64,000 nucleotides of DNA from GCA-003244245 sp049673305 (GTDB lineage Bacteria; Actinomycetota; Actinomycetes; Mycobacteriales; Pseudonocardiaceae): assembly GCA_049673305.1 (NCBI GenBank), contig JBATXM010000198.1:9307-73306 (forward strand), given 5' to 3'. Below the pieces are notes generated by a model. The model saw only the letters and a list, made by a program, of their open reading frames with translations. It was not told the origin of the DNA and made no database searches. The position numbers and the translations under genes were made by a program. Below, piece by piece: positions 46,490 through 55,655 of this stretch. Position 1 is the first letter of the stretch. Each line of letters opens with the position of its first letter.

Positions 46490-47991
46490 ACTCGCCGACG
46501 GGGCCGGCCCCCGGCATTAGTACCGCGGTCCGGGCGGTGTTGCGCCGTGCTGCCGATGCCTACCGCGACAGCCCGGCGACGGCCACCCGGCTGCGCGACC
46601 AGATCGACCGACTCGACGAGCCGCTTCGGGTGGCGGTCGCGGGCAAGGTCAAAGCCGGTAAGTCAACATTGCTCAACGCCCTGGTTGGTGAGCAGATCGC
46701 CCCGACTGACGCCGGGGAGTGCACCCGAGTCGTCACCTGGTACCGGGACGCCGCAAGTCCACGGGTCACCCTGATTCCACTGGTGGGAGCACCCCGGCAG
46801 CTGCCGCTGACCCGGGCCGATGGTCGGTTGGAGTTCGACCTGCGGGGTCACGCGCCCGAGGACGTCGAGCGGTTAGTCGTCGACTGGCCCTCCCGCAGCC
46901 TGCGGGCCACAACACTGATCGACACCCCGGGTGTCGCGTCGCTGTCGACACACCTCTCGGCTCGCGCCATCGCACTGCTTGCGCCTGAGGACCGGCCCTC
47001 CGACGCGGACGCCGTCATCTACCTCATGCGTCATCTGCACGCCACTGACGTGCGGTTTCTCGAGTCATTTTATGACCAGGCCGAGGCTTCCGCCGCAGTC
47101 GTCAATACGGTCGCGGTGCTTTCCCGAGCCGACGAAATCGGTGCCGGCAGGCTCGATGCGATGGTCTCAGCGCGCCAAGTCGCCCGACGCTACCGCACCG
47201 AGCCTAAGGTGCACCAGTTGTGCCAGACCGTGGTAGCGGTGGCTGGCCTGCTCGCGCAAACTGCCCGAACGCTGCGGCAGGCAGAGTTCAGCGCGCTGCG
47301 CGAACTGGCGCAGGCGTCCCGAGCTGAGCTGGATTCCCTCCTCCTCTCGGCCGACCGGTTCGCTGCGGCGCAGGCGCACCCGACCTTGCCGGCGCAGACC
47401 CGTAGCGCGCTAGTAGAGCGGTTCGGGTTATTCGGGCTGCGGCTGGCGACCACGCTGATCCGTCAAGGGCACCGCGAACCGGCCGGACTCGCCGCGGAGC
47501 TGGTGCGGCGCAGTGGTCTGGACGAACTGCGCACTGTGCTGGCCACCCAGTTCACCGAACGCCGCGACGTGCTCAAGGCTCGCTCAGCGCTGCTCCTTGT
47601 GGAGCGCACCTTGCGGGAGCAACCTCGCCCCGAGACCCACCAGCTGGCCGGTGACATTGAACGGATCCTGGCCGGCGCGCACGAGTTCCGCGAGCTGCGG
47701 TTGCTCGCGGAACTGCGCGCTCCTGATGTGGCGCTGCCACCCGAGGCCCGGTCCGATGCGGAACGGTTGCTCGGTGGGCACGGCGCCGCGATACCCAACC
47801 GACTCAGCCTGGAACCCGACGCGGATCCCGCCGTGCTCCGTGCGGCCGTGATCGCCGCGCTGACCCGCTGGCAGCGGCGCGCCGAGAGTCCGCTGTCTGA
47901 TCGTGCGGCAAGCGACCGGGCGCGAGTGGTGGTGCGCAGCTGTGAGGGCATGCTCGCGCGACTGTCCCACGAACAGGGCGAAGCTGGCTAA
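46486..47991 (+). CDS. iniC: Dynamin-like GTPase IniC
   Basis: A 501-residue dynamin-family GTPase lacking the hydrophobic paddle seen in IniA. P-loop GKVKAGKS is at residues 53-60, IDTPGVASL is switch II, and the rest is helical. It overlaps the iniA stop by 4 bp (GTGA) and closes the iniB-A-C-like operon. The 3' end overlaps the convergent CHRD gene by 4 bp. In mycobacteria IniC acts with IniA; the partnership here is inferred from the coupling. Confidence 0.87.
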   Translation: MNSPTGPAPGISTAVRAVLRRAADAYRDSPATATRLRDQIDRLDEPLRVAVAGKVKAGKSTLLNALVGEQIAPTDAGECTRVVTWYRDAASPRVTLIPLVGAPRQLPLTRADGRLEFDLRGHAPEDVERLVVDWPSRSLRATTLIDTPGVASLSTHLSARAIALLAPEDRPSDADAVIYLMRHLHATDVRFLESFYDQAEASAAVVNTVAVLSRADEIGAGRLDAMVSARQVARRYRTEPKVHQLCQTVVAVAGLLAQTARTLRQAEFSALRELAQASRAELDSLLLSADRFAAAQAHPTLPAQTRSALVERFGLFGLRLATTLIRQGHREPAGLAAELVRRSGLDELRTVLATQFTERRDVLKARSALLLVERTLREQPRPETHQLAGDIERILAGAHEFRELRLLAELRAPDVALPPEARSDAERLLGGHGAAIPNRLSLEPDADPAVLRAAVIAALTRWQRRAESPLSDRAASDRARVVVRSCEGMLARLSHEQGEAG

Positions 47992-48488
47992 TTCAGCTGG
48001 CCACGGATCGCACCCTTGTCGAAGACCGTCGAGTGGACGTTGAGGTAGTAGTCCGCTGGATGGTTGATTACAGCGGCGATCCTATCTCGGGGGGTAGGGA
48101 CGCAACCCGAGGCCGTGCTTTGCGCGCCGGGAAAGCTCTGGTTGTTGAAGAAATCGATCCAATGCGGACCCTCGCTGCCACGGGCGGCAGCGTGCAAGTG
48201 CAGGGCGGTAACATCACCAGAAAGCCGGGTCCAGGTAATGTTGAAACAGACCTGCTCTTTTTGCGGGTTGAAGTCGAGCGTAGCCGAGCCCTGCCCGTCA
48301 GGGTCGCCGCCCTCGGGAACCGCCTGGCCAGTCAACTGGATGGAGAAATGACCAGTCCCGGCCTGATACATCGGGCCGGCCTCGTGCGCCGCCGCCGAGG
48401 TCGGCCCAACGAGAACGAGGATCGATGAGACGGACGCCAGACAGGCTGCAACCCTCCCCGTTACCCGAGTTCCTTTGGTGTACCGCAT
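47988..48488 (-). CDS. Secreted CHRD-domain protein
   Basis: A 166-residue protein with a Sec signal peptide (basic start, VAACLASVSSILVLVGPTSAAAHEA) and one CHRD domain (HFSIQLTGQAVPEGGDPDGQGSATLDF ... GAIRGQLN). CHRD domains are extracellular beta-sandwiches of unknown bacterial role. The ATG at 48488 has AAAGG at good spacing. It is a paralog of the next gene upstream, so the pair arose by tandem duplication. Confidence 0.8.
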   Translation of the reverse strand: MRYTKGTRVTGRVAACLASVSSILVLVGPTSAAAHEAGPMYQAGTGHFSIQLTGQAVPEGGDPDGQGSATLDFNPQKEQVCFNITWTRLSGDVTALHLHAAARGSEGPHWIDFFNNQSFPGAQSTASGCVPTPRDRIAAVINHPADYYLNVHSTVFDKGAIRGQLN

Positions 48489-48584
48489 CATGAAACCTTT
48501 CATCATATACCTTTATGTATGGTATGCATGGTCTTCACGCATGGCGGGAGAACAGGTTGCGCTCCGTCTCCCGCCATGCAAGCA

Positions 48585-49082
48585 CTAACCCAGCTGGCCG
48601 CGAACCGCGCCGGCTTGGTACGCGGTGGTGCGGAGCGTGAGGTAGTAGTAGGAGGGATCGTTGATGATGGCGAAGATCCTCGATCGGTCACTAAAGACGC
48701 AGCTCCTGAGCGTGCGTCGGTCCCCGTCGAAACGCTCGTTGTTGAAGAAGCTGATCAAACGTGGGCCGTCGCTGAAACGAGGAGAGGCGCGCAGTTCGAA
48801 ATCCGTCACCTCACCCTGGAGCCTGCTCCAAGTGATGACGTAGCAAACTCTCTCGTTTTCTGGGTCAAGATCAAGAAGAGCGAAGCCCCGCCCTCCGGGG
48901 TCTCCACCATAACGGGCCTCGCCACCGGTCAAATACACGGAGAACTGGTCGTGGCCGTAATCATGAACCGTAGCGACTCTCTCCGCCGCCGAGGCGGGCC
49001 CAGCGAGGACCAGCATCGACAAGACGGATGCCAAGGAGGCGACGATCCGCCCCATGGTTCGGACAGTTTTGCTGCGCTGCAT
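48585..49082 (-). CDS. Secreted CHRD-domain protein, paralog
   Basis: A 165-residue protein with a signal peptide ending near GPASAAERV and a CHRD domain (QFSVYLTGGEARYGGDPGGRGFALLDL ... GAVRGQLG). It aligns along its length with the gene just downstream, including the FFNN and AAVIN/FAIIN segments and the paired cysteines. The ATG at 49082 has AAGGAAGG before it. The two genes are about 100 bp apart in the same orientation. Confidence 0.8.
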   Translation of the reverse strand: MQRSKTVRTMGRIVASLASVLSMLVLAGPASAAERVATVHDYGHDQFSVYLTGGEARYGGDPGGRGFALLDLDPENERVCYVITWSRLQGEVTDFELRASPRFSDGPRLISFFNNERFDGDRRTLRSCVFSDRSRIFAIINDPSYYYLTLRTTAYQAGAVRGQLG

Positions 49083-49484
49083 TGTGGGACCTTCCTTGCC
49101 CTTGCCGACCATCCTCGCCAGCCCTTCTCACAACGAAATTTCCGGGCAGCCAGGCGACCGTTGAGACGGCTGCTATAGCTGTTTGGTCCCCGACCGACGA
49201 CAGCATAGCCCAAGCTGAAATCCGGCGTGAATGGACGATCCCGGTCTTCTCTGCTGGCCCTCCGTGCACGCATTGCCGGCAACTCGGGAGAGATGGGAGC
49301 AGATAATACGAAATTAATTATCCGATAGGGGTGTAACTGTGGACATCTTGTTACTGTCGGTAATGGCGGTGAATCCTGCCCCCGCCGAGCGACTGGCCGT
49401 CGCCGCGCGGGCGGTGCCGGGGTTGCTCGAGCCGTTTCTTGCAGTAGCACGTGCGGACACCGCGTAGGCACTAGGCTCGGAGGC
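49083..49484. other. Intergenic region between CHRD gene and orn
   Basis: About 400 bases separating divergent genes. Partly AT-richer than its surroundings (around 49300-49330). I see promoter space but no further gene, repeat or recognisable motif. Confidence 0.4.
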
Positions 49485-50096
49485 GTGAACGACCGTCTGG
49501 TGTGGATTGACTGTGAGATGACAGGGCTGGACGCCGGCAAGGACGCGCTGATCGAGATTGCCGCGCTGGTCACCGACGGGCAGCTGCGAGTGCTCGGCGA
49601 GGGCGTCGACGTGGTGATCCATGCCGACGATGCCGCGCTGGACTCGATGCCTGAAGTGGTGCGGGAGATGCACGCGCGCTCCGGCCTGACCGAGGCGGTG
49701 CGGCGGTCCACCGTGAGCCTTGCCGAGGCGCAGCGGCAGGTGCTGGCCTATGTCCGGACCTGGGTACCTGAGGGCCGCTCGGCGCCGCTGGCCGGCAATT
49801 CGGTGGCCACCGACCGGGCGTTCCTAGCCCGCGACATGGCCGAACTCGACGAGTACCTGCATTACCGGATGGTTGACGTGTCATCTATCAAAGAGCTGTG
49901 CCGGCGCTGGTACCCGCGGGTCTACTACGCGCAGCCAGCCAAGGGCCTGGCACACCGAGCACTGGCCGACATCACCGAGTCCATCCGCGAGTTGGCGTAC
50001 TACCGGAGCACCGTGTTCGTGCCCGAACCAGGCCCCAGCTCTGAGGAAGCGCACGCGGCGGCCCAGGCGGTCACCGAAGGGGTGCCCACGCGGTGA
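49485..50096 (+). CDS. orn: Oligoribonuclease
   Basis: A 203-residue DEDDh 3'-5' exonuclease that degrades short RNA oligonucleotides, including pGpG. WIDCEMTGLD supplies the first D and E, NSVATDRAFL the second D, and HRALADI the H and last D. Starts at a GTG. It is followed by tRNA-His, as in mycobacteria. Confidence 0.95.
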   Translation: MNDRLVWIDCEMTGLDAGKDALIEIAALVTDGQLRVLGEGVDVVIHADDAALDSMPEVVREMHARSGLTEAVRRSTVSLAEAQRQVLAYVRTWVPEGRSAPLAGNSVATDRAFLARDMAELDEYLHYRMVDVSSIKELCRRWYPRVYYAQPAKGLAHRALADITESIRELAYYRSTVFVPEPGPSSEEAHAAAQAVTEGVPTR

Positions 50097-50151
50097 CCCC
50101 GAGCGCCGCCCCCGCTACCATGGTCCGCAGCGCTGTTGGTGCAGTCGCATG

Positions 50152-50227
50152 GTGGGTGTAGCTCAGTTGGTAGAGCACCTGGTTGTGGTCCAGGATGCCG
50201 CGGGTTCGAGTCCCGTCACTCACCCCA
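50152..50227 (+). tRNA. tRNA-His (GTG anticodon)
   Basis: Cloverleaf is readable: acceptor GTGGGTG pairs with CACTCAC, D-arm GCTCAGTTGGTAGAGC, anticodon loop TTGTGGT within a CCTGG/CCAGG stem, and T-arm around GTTCGAGTC. An encoded CCA follows at 50225-50227. The base before (G at 50151) can form the histidine-specific extra pair with C73. Confidence 0.95.
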
Positions 50228-50289
50228 CGTTTTTCGGCCTGCCCTAGATCCTTGGTCTCTAGCTGGTTGACAGGACAGCCTTGCGGTGG

Positions 50290-51516
50290 CTATCTGTTGC
50301 CCGACACCCACTCGCCCCACGGGACCTGCCAGTCCCCGAAGCCGTCCCATGGCTTGAGCTCTGGTCCGCCAGTGTTGATGTTGGTGACGACGTCGCCCTT
50401 CTTCACGTTATCGAAAAACCACTTCGCGTTGTCCGGCGAGAGATTGATGCAGCCGTGGCTGACGTTGCTGTTGCCCTGCTGGGCGACTGACCACGGCGCG
50501 GAGTGCACGAACTCACCACTGTTGGAGATGCGGGTGGCCCATTGAACCTTGGCGATGTACCCGCCGGCATCGAGGGCGAGGCCAAATGTGGTCGAGTCCA
50601 TGACCTTGGTGACGTTGCGATCGGTGACCACGTGCACGCCATTGGCACTGGGGGTGTTCGGTTTGCCCATGGAGATCGGCATCGTGCGCACTACCCGACC
50701 GTTGATCTCGACGGTCATCTGATGGGTCGCCCCGTCAGCCCGGGCGATGACGGCGTCACCGATCGTGAAGTGCGACGTCCGGTCCTCCTCGCCGTACACC
50801 CCGTTGCCGAAATGCTTGCCATAGTCGTGGATGTCCACACTGACCTGGGTCCCCGGCTCCCAGAACTGCTGAGGGCGCCAGTGCACTTCCCTGCGGGAAA
50901 ACCAGTAGAAAGCGCCGTCGACGTGCGGGCTCGTGGTCACAGTAATCGCATTCTCGGCTGCCTGCTTGTCCGCGATTGGCTCATCAAAATACAGAGAGAC
51001 CGGCTGGCCTACGCCGACCGTCTCCCCGTTGAGCGGGTTGATGGACGGATAGGTGAGGGTCCGCGGCTCGATGGTGGTGAACGTGGACATCACACTCACC
51101 GGCCGGTTGTCGTCGCCGACCGCGCTGGCATTGAGCGTGTAGACCTTGCTATAGCCCAGTTGCGTGGCGGTCTTCCAGCTCGTGCCGTCAGGCTCAGGGT
51201 GGCCGAGCACCGGAACTCCCTGCGAATTGGTCAAGGACACCTGGCCGAGCTTGCCCTTCGCGACGGTGACCGTGATGGGCGCCAGCGGTGAGACGCCGAC
51301 CGCGTGATCCGGCGGATCGCTGCTGATGGTCGCGACCGGCGGAGGCAGCGCCGGGATGCTCATGTGCCCCACAGGACTCGGCGCACTGGTGTGGCCCACG
51401 TTACACCCCGCCAACAGCACGCCGAGCACGACCACGACGCCACGCCTGAAGAGTCCTGACCCTGTGTTCCGACCTCCGGTCGCCGAACACGCCCTACTCA
51501 CCCGCACGAGCACCAT
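50290..51516 (-). CDS. ldtB: L,D-transpeptidase lipoprotein (LdtMt2-like)
   Basis: About 408 residues. The N-terminus has a hydrophobic stretch ending in the lipobox LLAGC, then two Ig-like domains and a YkuD catalytic domain with HSAPWSVAQQGNSNVSHGCINLS, containing the active-site His and Cys. A short C-terminal subdomain follows. It makes 3->3 peptidoglycan crosslinks at the cell surface. In M. tuberculosis lppS/ldtB (Rv2518c) is likewise near orn. The start is uncertain (ATG 51516 chosen). Confidence 0.88.
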   Translation of the reverse strand: MVLVRVSRACSATGGRNTGSGLFRRGVVVVLGVLLAGCNVGHTSAPSPVGHMSIPALPPPVATISSDPPDHAVGVSPLAPITVTVAKGKLGQVSLTNSQGVPVLGHPEPDGTSWKTATQLGYSKVYTLNASAVGDDNRPVSVMSTFTTIEPRTLTYPSINPLNGETVGVGQPVSLYFDEPIADKQAAENAITVTTSPHVDGAFYWFSRREVHWRPQQFWEPGTQVSVDIHDYGKHFGNGVYGEEDRTSHFTIGDAVIARADGATHQMTVEINGRVVRTMPISMGKPNTPSANGVHVVTDRNVTKVMDSTTFGLALDAGGYIAKVQWATRISNSGEFVHSAPWSVAQQGNSNVSHGCINLSPDNAKWFFDNVKKGDVVTNINTGGPELKPWDGFGDWQVPWGEWVSGNR

Positions 51517-51723
51517 CCAATTCCGCGATCTACAACAAAAGGTTGCGCCTGCCGCCCCGGACCGAACAGACTTCAACATGCTTGGTTAGCTGGACACGTG
51601 TGTACCGACGCATGGCGACGTTGCCCGGTTGCTCGTAGGCGGGTTCGGACCGACCGGGACCAACGTGCTAGCGTCCTCCCCGTCAGCCCGAGCCCGATCA
51701 ACCCGAGCAAGGGGCCGACACCG

Positions 51724-51799
<76 letters not shown>

Positions 51800-51871
51800 T
51801 CCCCTACCTGCGAGAAAACGGTTCTCTGAGATGACGACGAGTGATCCTTTGGATCCGATGCTAGGGAATTG

Positions 51872-53155
51872 CTAGGCAGTAGGCTGGCTCCGGTGACGGG
51901 TTACCAGTGCTGCGGTGGCTTCGGCAGCGTGTGCGCCGACGGTGGGTAGCAGGTGGCAGTAAGTATCTGCGGTGATCGTGTAGGTGGAGTGGCCGAGTCG
52001 CTTGGATACGATCGCGATGTCGACGCCCGCGGCGAGCTGAAGTGATACGGCGAGGTGCCGGAGGTCGTGAAACCGGCAGCGGGGTAGCCGAGCCGCAGCG
52101 GTGAGACACTGGAACCGATGGGTGAGGTAGGCGGGGTGCCAGTGCTGCCCGTCAACCCTGGTGAACACGTAGCCGGAGCCCACCACGCATGCCTTGGCGC
52201 ACTCGGCTTCCTGGCGAGACCGCCAGATCCGTAGTACCTCGACGGTGCCTCCGTCGAGGTCCACCCGCCGGTCCTCACCGCTGCGGGTCTTGGGCCTGCT
52301 GACCACGAGCTGTGAGCCTGCATCCGCAATCTGGCGTCTCACAACCAGCACACGGTTGTCAAGGTCGACGTCTTCCCAACGCAGCCCGCAGAGCTCCCCC
52401 CGGCGCAACCCGATGTGCCCGGCGAGGTGGAACAGCGCGGCCATCCGGTCCTGTGTCTGGTCAAGGTGGTCGAGGAACGTGCCGTAGATCTCCGGCGGCC
52501 ACGGTCTGATCTTCGCTTGGCGTGAGCGGGGTACCTCGGCCTGTTTGGCTGGGTTGCTCGGGATCTCCCCGGCCCGCACTGCGGCGTTCAGAGCAGCATG
52601 AAGGGTGGCGTGCAGCCGGATCAGTGAACTCGGTCCAAGGTCTCGCGGTCGTCTTGATGGTGCGGTGGAGTTGGCGGCCTTGGTCGACTGTTCCGTTGCC
52701 GCGAGCATCTGGTGCTCGAAGCGGGCTATCGCAGCATCCCGCTCCGAACGGATCTGAGCGTACATGCGCGTCACGTCCCAACCGCGCAGCCGGCAGAGCC
52801 GCAGCCCACCGAGCTGCGGCAGCAGGTAGGCGTCCAGGTGCTGGCGGTAGCAGCGCGCCGTCGTCGGTCGCAGCGTGCCCGCCATGAGCTTCGCCGCGTA
52901 CCAAGACTCCAACCACTGCCCCACCGTCATCGTCGGATGCTGTGGCCACCGGTCGGCGCGGTGCTGCGCCACGACCTTGGACCGCGCCGTTGCCGCGTCG
53001 GCCGCGGTGATGAACCCGCCGCGGGTAGCCTGGCGCCGTCGGCCGTCGGCGCCACGGCCCAGCTCGACGTGAAAGCTGAACCGGTGCCGCCGACACCGCG
53101 CACCACATGACCGCTGACAACGTTGGAAGACTCCGCCGAATCTCGTACGACGCAC
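51872..53155 (-). CDS. Tyrosine integrase
   Basis: A 427-residue site-specific recombinase. An N-terminal arm-binding region and a SAM-like core-binding domain (TVGQWLESWYAAKLMAGTLRPTTARCY) precede the catalytic domain. That domain carries Arg in GLRRGELCGL (~252), HDLRH (~362), GHS (~388) and the nucleophile Tyr in TADTYCH (~397). The gene reads towards tRNA-Lys, ending 72 bp from it, as in actinomycete integrative elements. The GTG at 53155 is the likely start. No clear excisionase is found beside it. Confidence 0.9.
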   Translation of the reverse strand: MRRTRFGGVFQRCQRSCGARCRRHRFSFHVELGRGADGRRRQATRGGFITAADAATARSKVVAQHRADRWPQHPTMTVGQWLESWYAAKLMAGTLRPTTARCYRQHLDAYLLPQLGGLRLCRLRGWDVTRMYAQIRSERDAAIARFEHQMLAATEQSTKAANSTAPSRRPRDLGPSSLIRLHATLHAALNAAVRAGEIPSNPAKQAEVPRSRQAKIRPWPPEIYGTFLDHLDQTQDRMAALFHLAGHIGLRRGELCGLRWEDVDLDNRVLVVRRQIADAGSQLVVSRPKTRSGEDRRVDLDGGTVEVLRIWRSRQEAECAKACVVGSGYVFTRVDGQHWHPAYLTHRFQCLTAAARLPRCRFHDLRHLAVSLQLAAGVDIAIVSKRLGHSTYTITADTYCHLLPTVGAHAAEATAALVTRHRSQPTA

Positions 53156-53595
53156 TTTTTCCCACTCACCTTCCCGATCAAGGCACTGTGAGGAATGAGC
53201 GAGGGAGCGCGCATCAAGACAACCGCAACGCCCCGCCATCCCCGCGCTACCAAGTACTATGGGTCGCGTTTCGCAAGCCGATGCCTCCGATCAGAGCACC
53301 GACACTGCCCAAGCGGTACGAGACCATCCGTGAACGCTGGTGCCGCTGATATGTTCCAAGCGGTCCCGGCCGAACCCCGTTGCCGTTCATCCACAACGCT
53401 GGCCGGGAGCGGAGCCTCGCGGTGGTCGTGTGCCTTCTGTAACCAAGCAAGCTGCGCTCGAGGGCCCTTCAGCGCCAACGATGACCCGTCCATCGGGACG
53501 TGAGTCAGCGGCGTCGATCCTGGCTCCACGGCCGAACCCTAAGCTGTGCGCGGCGTGCAAGGTCTCACTGCTTGATCCGATCATGACCCCACAGG
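53156..53595. other. Gap between integrase and HigB, nothing recognised
   Basis: About 440 bases upstream of the integrase. Neither strand gives a protein I can place, and no excisionase-like HTH is visible. It probably holds the integrase promoter and remnants. Confidence 0.35.
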
Positions 53596-53611
53596 TATAG
53601 CGTGAGCTATA
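53596..53611. promoter_or_regulatory. Inverted repeat operator before HigBA
   Basis: TATAGC-GTGA-GCTATA, perfect 6-bp arms, overlaps the probable -10 region 24 bp before the toxin start. It is a likely autoregulatory site for the antitoxin. Confidence 0.55.
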
Positions 53612-53634
53612 CTCTTGGCACATGGAGCGACAGG

Positions 53635-54015
53635 ATGCCGTGGGAGATCTTCCTCACCGACGAGGTCAACGGATGGCTCGACGACCTGGCAACGGCCGAC
53701 GACGACAGCTACCGACAGGTCGTCTATGCCATTGAGGCGCTGGCCGACGTCGGCCCGAACCTCGGGCGGCCATTGGTCGACCGCATCAAGGGCTCAGCCA
53801 TCCACAACCTCAAAGAACTCCGCCCCGGATCCGCGGGCGCCACCGAGGTGCGGGTCTTGTTCGTCTTCGACCCGTGGCGCAGCGCGATCCTGCTGGTCGC
53901 CGGTGACAAGGCGAGCAACTGGTCAGGCTGGTACCGCCACGCCATCCCACGCGCGGAACAACTCTATGAGACCTACCTGAAAGAACGAGCCGCCGAACAG
54001 GAGCCACCACCATGA
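53635..54015 (+). CDS. higB: RelE/HigB-family toxin
   Basis: A 126-residue type II toxin of the Gp49/HigB group (PWEIFLTDEVNGWLDDLA ... LGRPLVDRIKGSAIHNLKELRPGS ... VRVLFVFDPWRSAILLVAGDKASNWSGWY). Such toxins cleave mRNA on the ribosome. The ATG at 53635 follows GGAGCGACAGG. Toxin precedes antitoxin with an ATGA overlap, which is the HigBA order. It is carried by the integrated element and probably helps retain it. Confidence 0.88.
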   Translation: MPWEIFLTDEVNGWLDDLATADDDSYRQVVYAIEALADVGPNLGRPLVDRIKGSAIHNLKELRPGSAGATEVRVLFVFDPWRSAILLVAGDKASNWSGWYRHAIPRAEQLYETYLKERAAEQEPPP

Positions 54016-54320
54016 GCACCGTGCGCTGGTCCGACATCCGCGACAAGCACATCGAGGCGATCGGCCGCGAGGACGTCGAGCGCGGCACGTCCCGGCTCAT
54101 CTCCCAAGTCCGCGCACACCGACTCGCTGACATGCGCAAGCGGCGCGGCCTGACCCAGCGCGAAGTCGCCCAGGCAATGGGGGTAACCGTCGGACGGGTC
54201 AGCCAAATCGAGAACGGCGAACTCTCCGGCATCGACGTCCTCGACCGCTACGTCACCGCCCTCGGAGGCCTCCTCGAAGTCGTCGCCAACTTCGGCGACG
54301 AACAGTTCAAGGTCGGCTGA
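54012..54320 (+). CDS. higA: XRE-family HigA antitoxin
   Basis: A 102-residue protein with a helix-turn-helix (LADMRKRRGLTQREVAQAMGVTVGRVSQIENGEL, residues ~38-71). It overlaps the toxin stop by 4 bp. It should neutralise HigB and repress the pair through the inverted repeat before the toxin gene. Confidence 0.88.
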   Translation: MSTVRWSDIRDKHIEAIGREDVERGTSRLISQVRAHRLADMRKRRGLTQREVAQAMGVTVGRVSQIENGELSGIDVLDRYVTALGGLLEVVANFGDEQFKVG

Positions 54321-54344
54321 GCGCAGGCGTTGAGGAAAACGAAG

Positions 54345-54818
54345 ATGCTCACCACGTTAGAGATGGCACGCGCCGAGTTCGGCTTCTACGCCGCCCACAT
54401 TGCACTGTATAACGGTGAAGCCGAACCCCTGCACGGACATACCTTCCAGGTCACCTTGCGCGTGTCCGGCGAGCCCGATGCCAGCGGAATGGTTGCCCAG
54501 TTCAGCGAGATCAAGCCCGTAGTGCGAGACGCCGTCGCGCCGCTGCGACGTCGCACCCTGGTGCCCGGACAGGCACCGGAGCTGCGGATCACGCCGAAGG
54601 ACGACTCCCTGTCGATCACCTGCGGCCGCAAGCGGTACCTGCTGCCCGCCGAGGACGTGACCGTGTTGCCACTGGTCAACACCACCCTTGCGGCCATGGC
54701 CGGCTACCTGCTCAGTCACGTGCTGCCACAGCTACAGAGGGCCGGACTGGTGGCTGCAGAATTCGAAATTTTCGAGCTTCCGGGCACCTCGGCCACTGCC
54801 CGTGCCGACCTCGACTGA
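54345..54818 (+). CDS. 6-pyruvoyl-tetrahydropterin synthase/QueD-like protein
   Basis: A 157-residue T-fold protein. Zinc-ligand histidines are visible in FYAAHIALYNG and LHGHTFQV, and SGMVAQFSEIKPVV matches the family's GMVxDFxxLK segment. Relatives convert dihydroneopterin triphosphate in biopterin or 7-deazaguanine (queuosine-type) pathways. The segment VLPLVNTTLAAMAGYLL also fits. It is the last gene of the first element, just after higA, with GAGG before the ATG at 54345. No other deazaguanine gene is nearby, so its role here is open. Confidence 0.75.
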   Translation: MLTTLEMARAEFGFYAAHIALYNGEAEPLHGHTFQVTLRVSGEPDASGMVAQFSEIKPVVRDAVAPLRRRTLVPGQAPELRITPKDDSLSITCGRKRYLLPAEDVTVLPLVNTTLAAMAGYLLSHVLPQLQRAGLVAAEFEIFELPGTSATARADLD

Positions 54819-54978
54819 GCTGGTGATCATCAAGAGCCACACCGCGCTGTTGGATGTGGTGGATCTTGTCCATTAGACTGTCCATTAACTCCAGTCCTCC
54901 GGGCGCTTCTGGCGTCTCGGCGGCGGAACCAGGGAGAGCAAAGTGCCAGGTAGTGCTACTTCTATTGGGTGAACTTGC

Positions 54979-55036
54979 GACTCTTAATCAGCGGGTTCGG
55001 GGTTCGAGTCCCTGGCGGCGCACCACCTCTCACCAG
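54979..55036 (+). repeat. att repeat (copy 2), junction of two elements
   Basis: Bases 54979-55025 repeat the tRNA-Lys 3' end exactly; 54981-55036 also match copy 3 at 62669-62724 over 56 bases with one mismatch, including the flanking CCTCTCACCAG. It marks the right end of element 1 and the left end of element 2. Confidence 0.88.
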
Positions 55037-55114
55037 AGTAAATGAACAGAAGAAGATCTTTCTTGTGGATCTTTGTCCATCGGACTGTCTATTATCGCGC
55101 TGTACGCCGCCGTT

Positions 55115-55655
55115 ATGGCACGCAGGAAGCAGCTTCCGAAGGATCCGACCGGCATCCGCCAGCGGGGCGGCGCCTACTAGATCCGCGCTCCGCCGGGGAC
55201 GACCCGGTGACCGGTCGGCAGCTCATGCTCAGCGGCTCGGCCGAGACCAAGGACGCGGCGGTGTTGATTCGCGATCAGTTGCGCGCGCAACTGCGGGACA
55301 AGTCGAGGAGACGACCCACACGAGCTACCGGCCGCTGATCGACGGCTTCATCCGCCCAGTGCTTGGCGACACTCCCCTGGCTCAGCTGTGCCGGCAGGAC
55401 CACTGGCTGACCTTCATTACCGGCGCCCGCCGCGGCGAGCTAGTCGGACTCGCGTGGGAACACGTCGATCTGATCTCAGGGCTACTGCGACCCAGATGTC
55501 ATCAGCCACCGGTACGCAAAGATGACCACCGATCTCGACATCGACACCCACCTCCATGCACTGCGCCACTACAGCGCAACCGAGTTGCTCGGCGGCGGGG
55601 CAACCACACTCAAGGGCTACGCCGCCTGGGTCGCCGGTGCCGACATGGAGTGCGG
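55115..55655 (+). pseudogene. Second tyrosine integrase, degenerate
   Basis: Starts with ATG and MARRKQLPKDPTGIRQRGGAY, then an in-frame stop. The other frames hold DPVTGRQLMLSGSAETKDAAVLIRDQLRAQL, THTSYRPLIDGFIRPVLGD, ITGARRGELVGLAWEHVDL (catalytic Arg) and HALRHYSATELLGGG...YAAWVAGAD (catalytic His/Arg region). Large internal deletions and at least two frameshifts separate them, and the tyrosine region is incomplete. It lies just right of att copy 2, reading away from it, so it was the integrase of element 2. Confidence 0.8.

Noticed and set aside
52194..53110. Plus-strand open frames across the integrase
   Set aside because: High-GC shadow frames with no family pattern; the minus-strand integrase explains the region.
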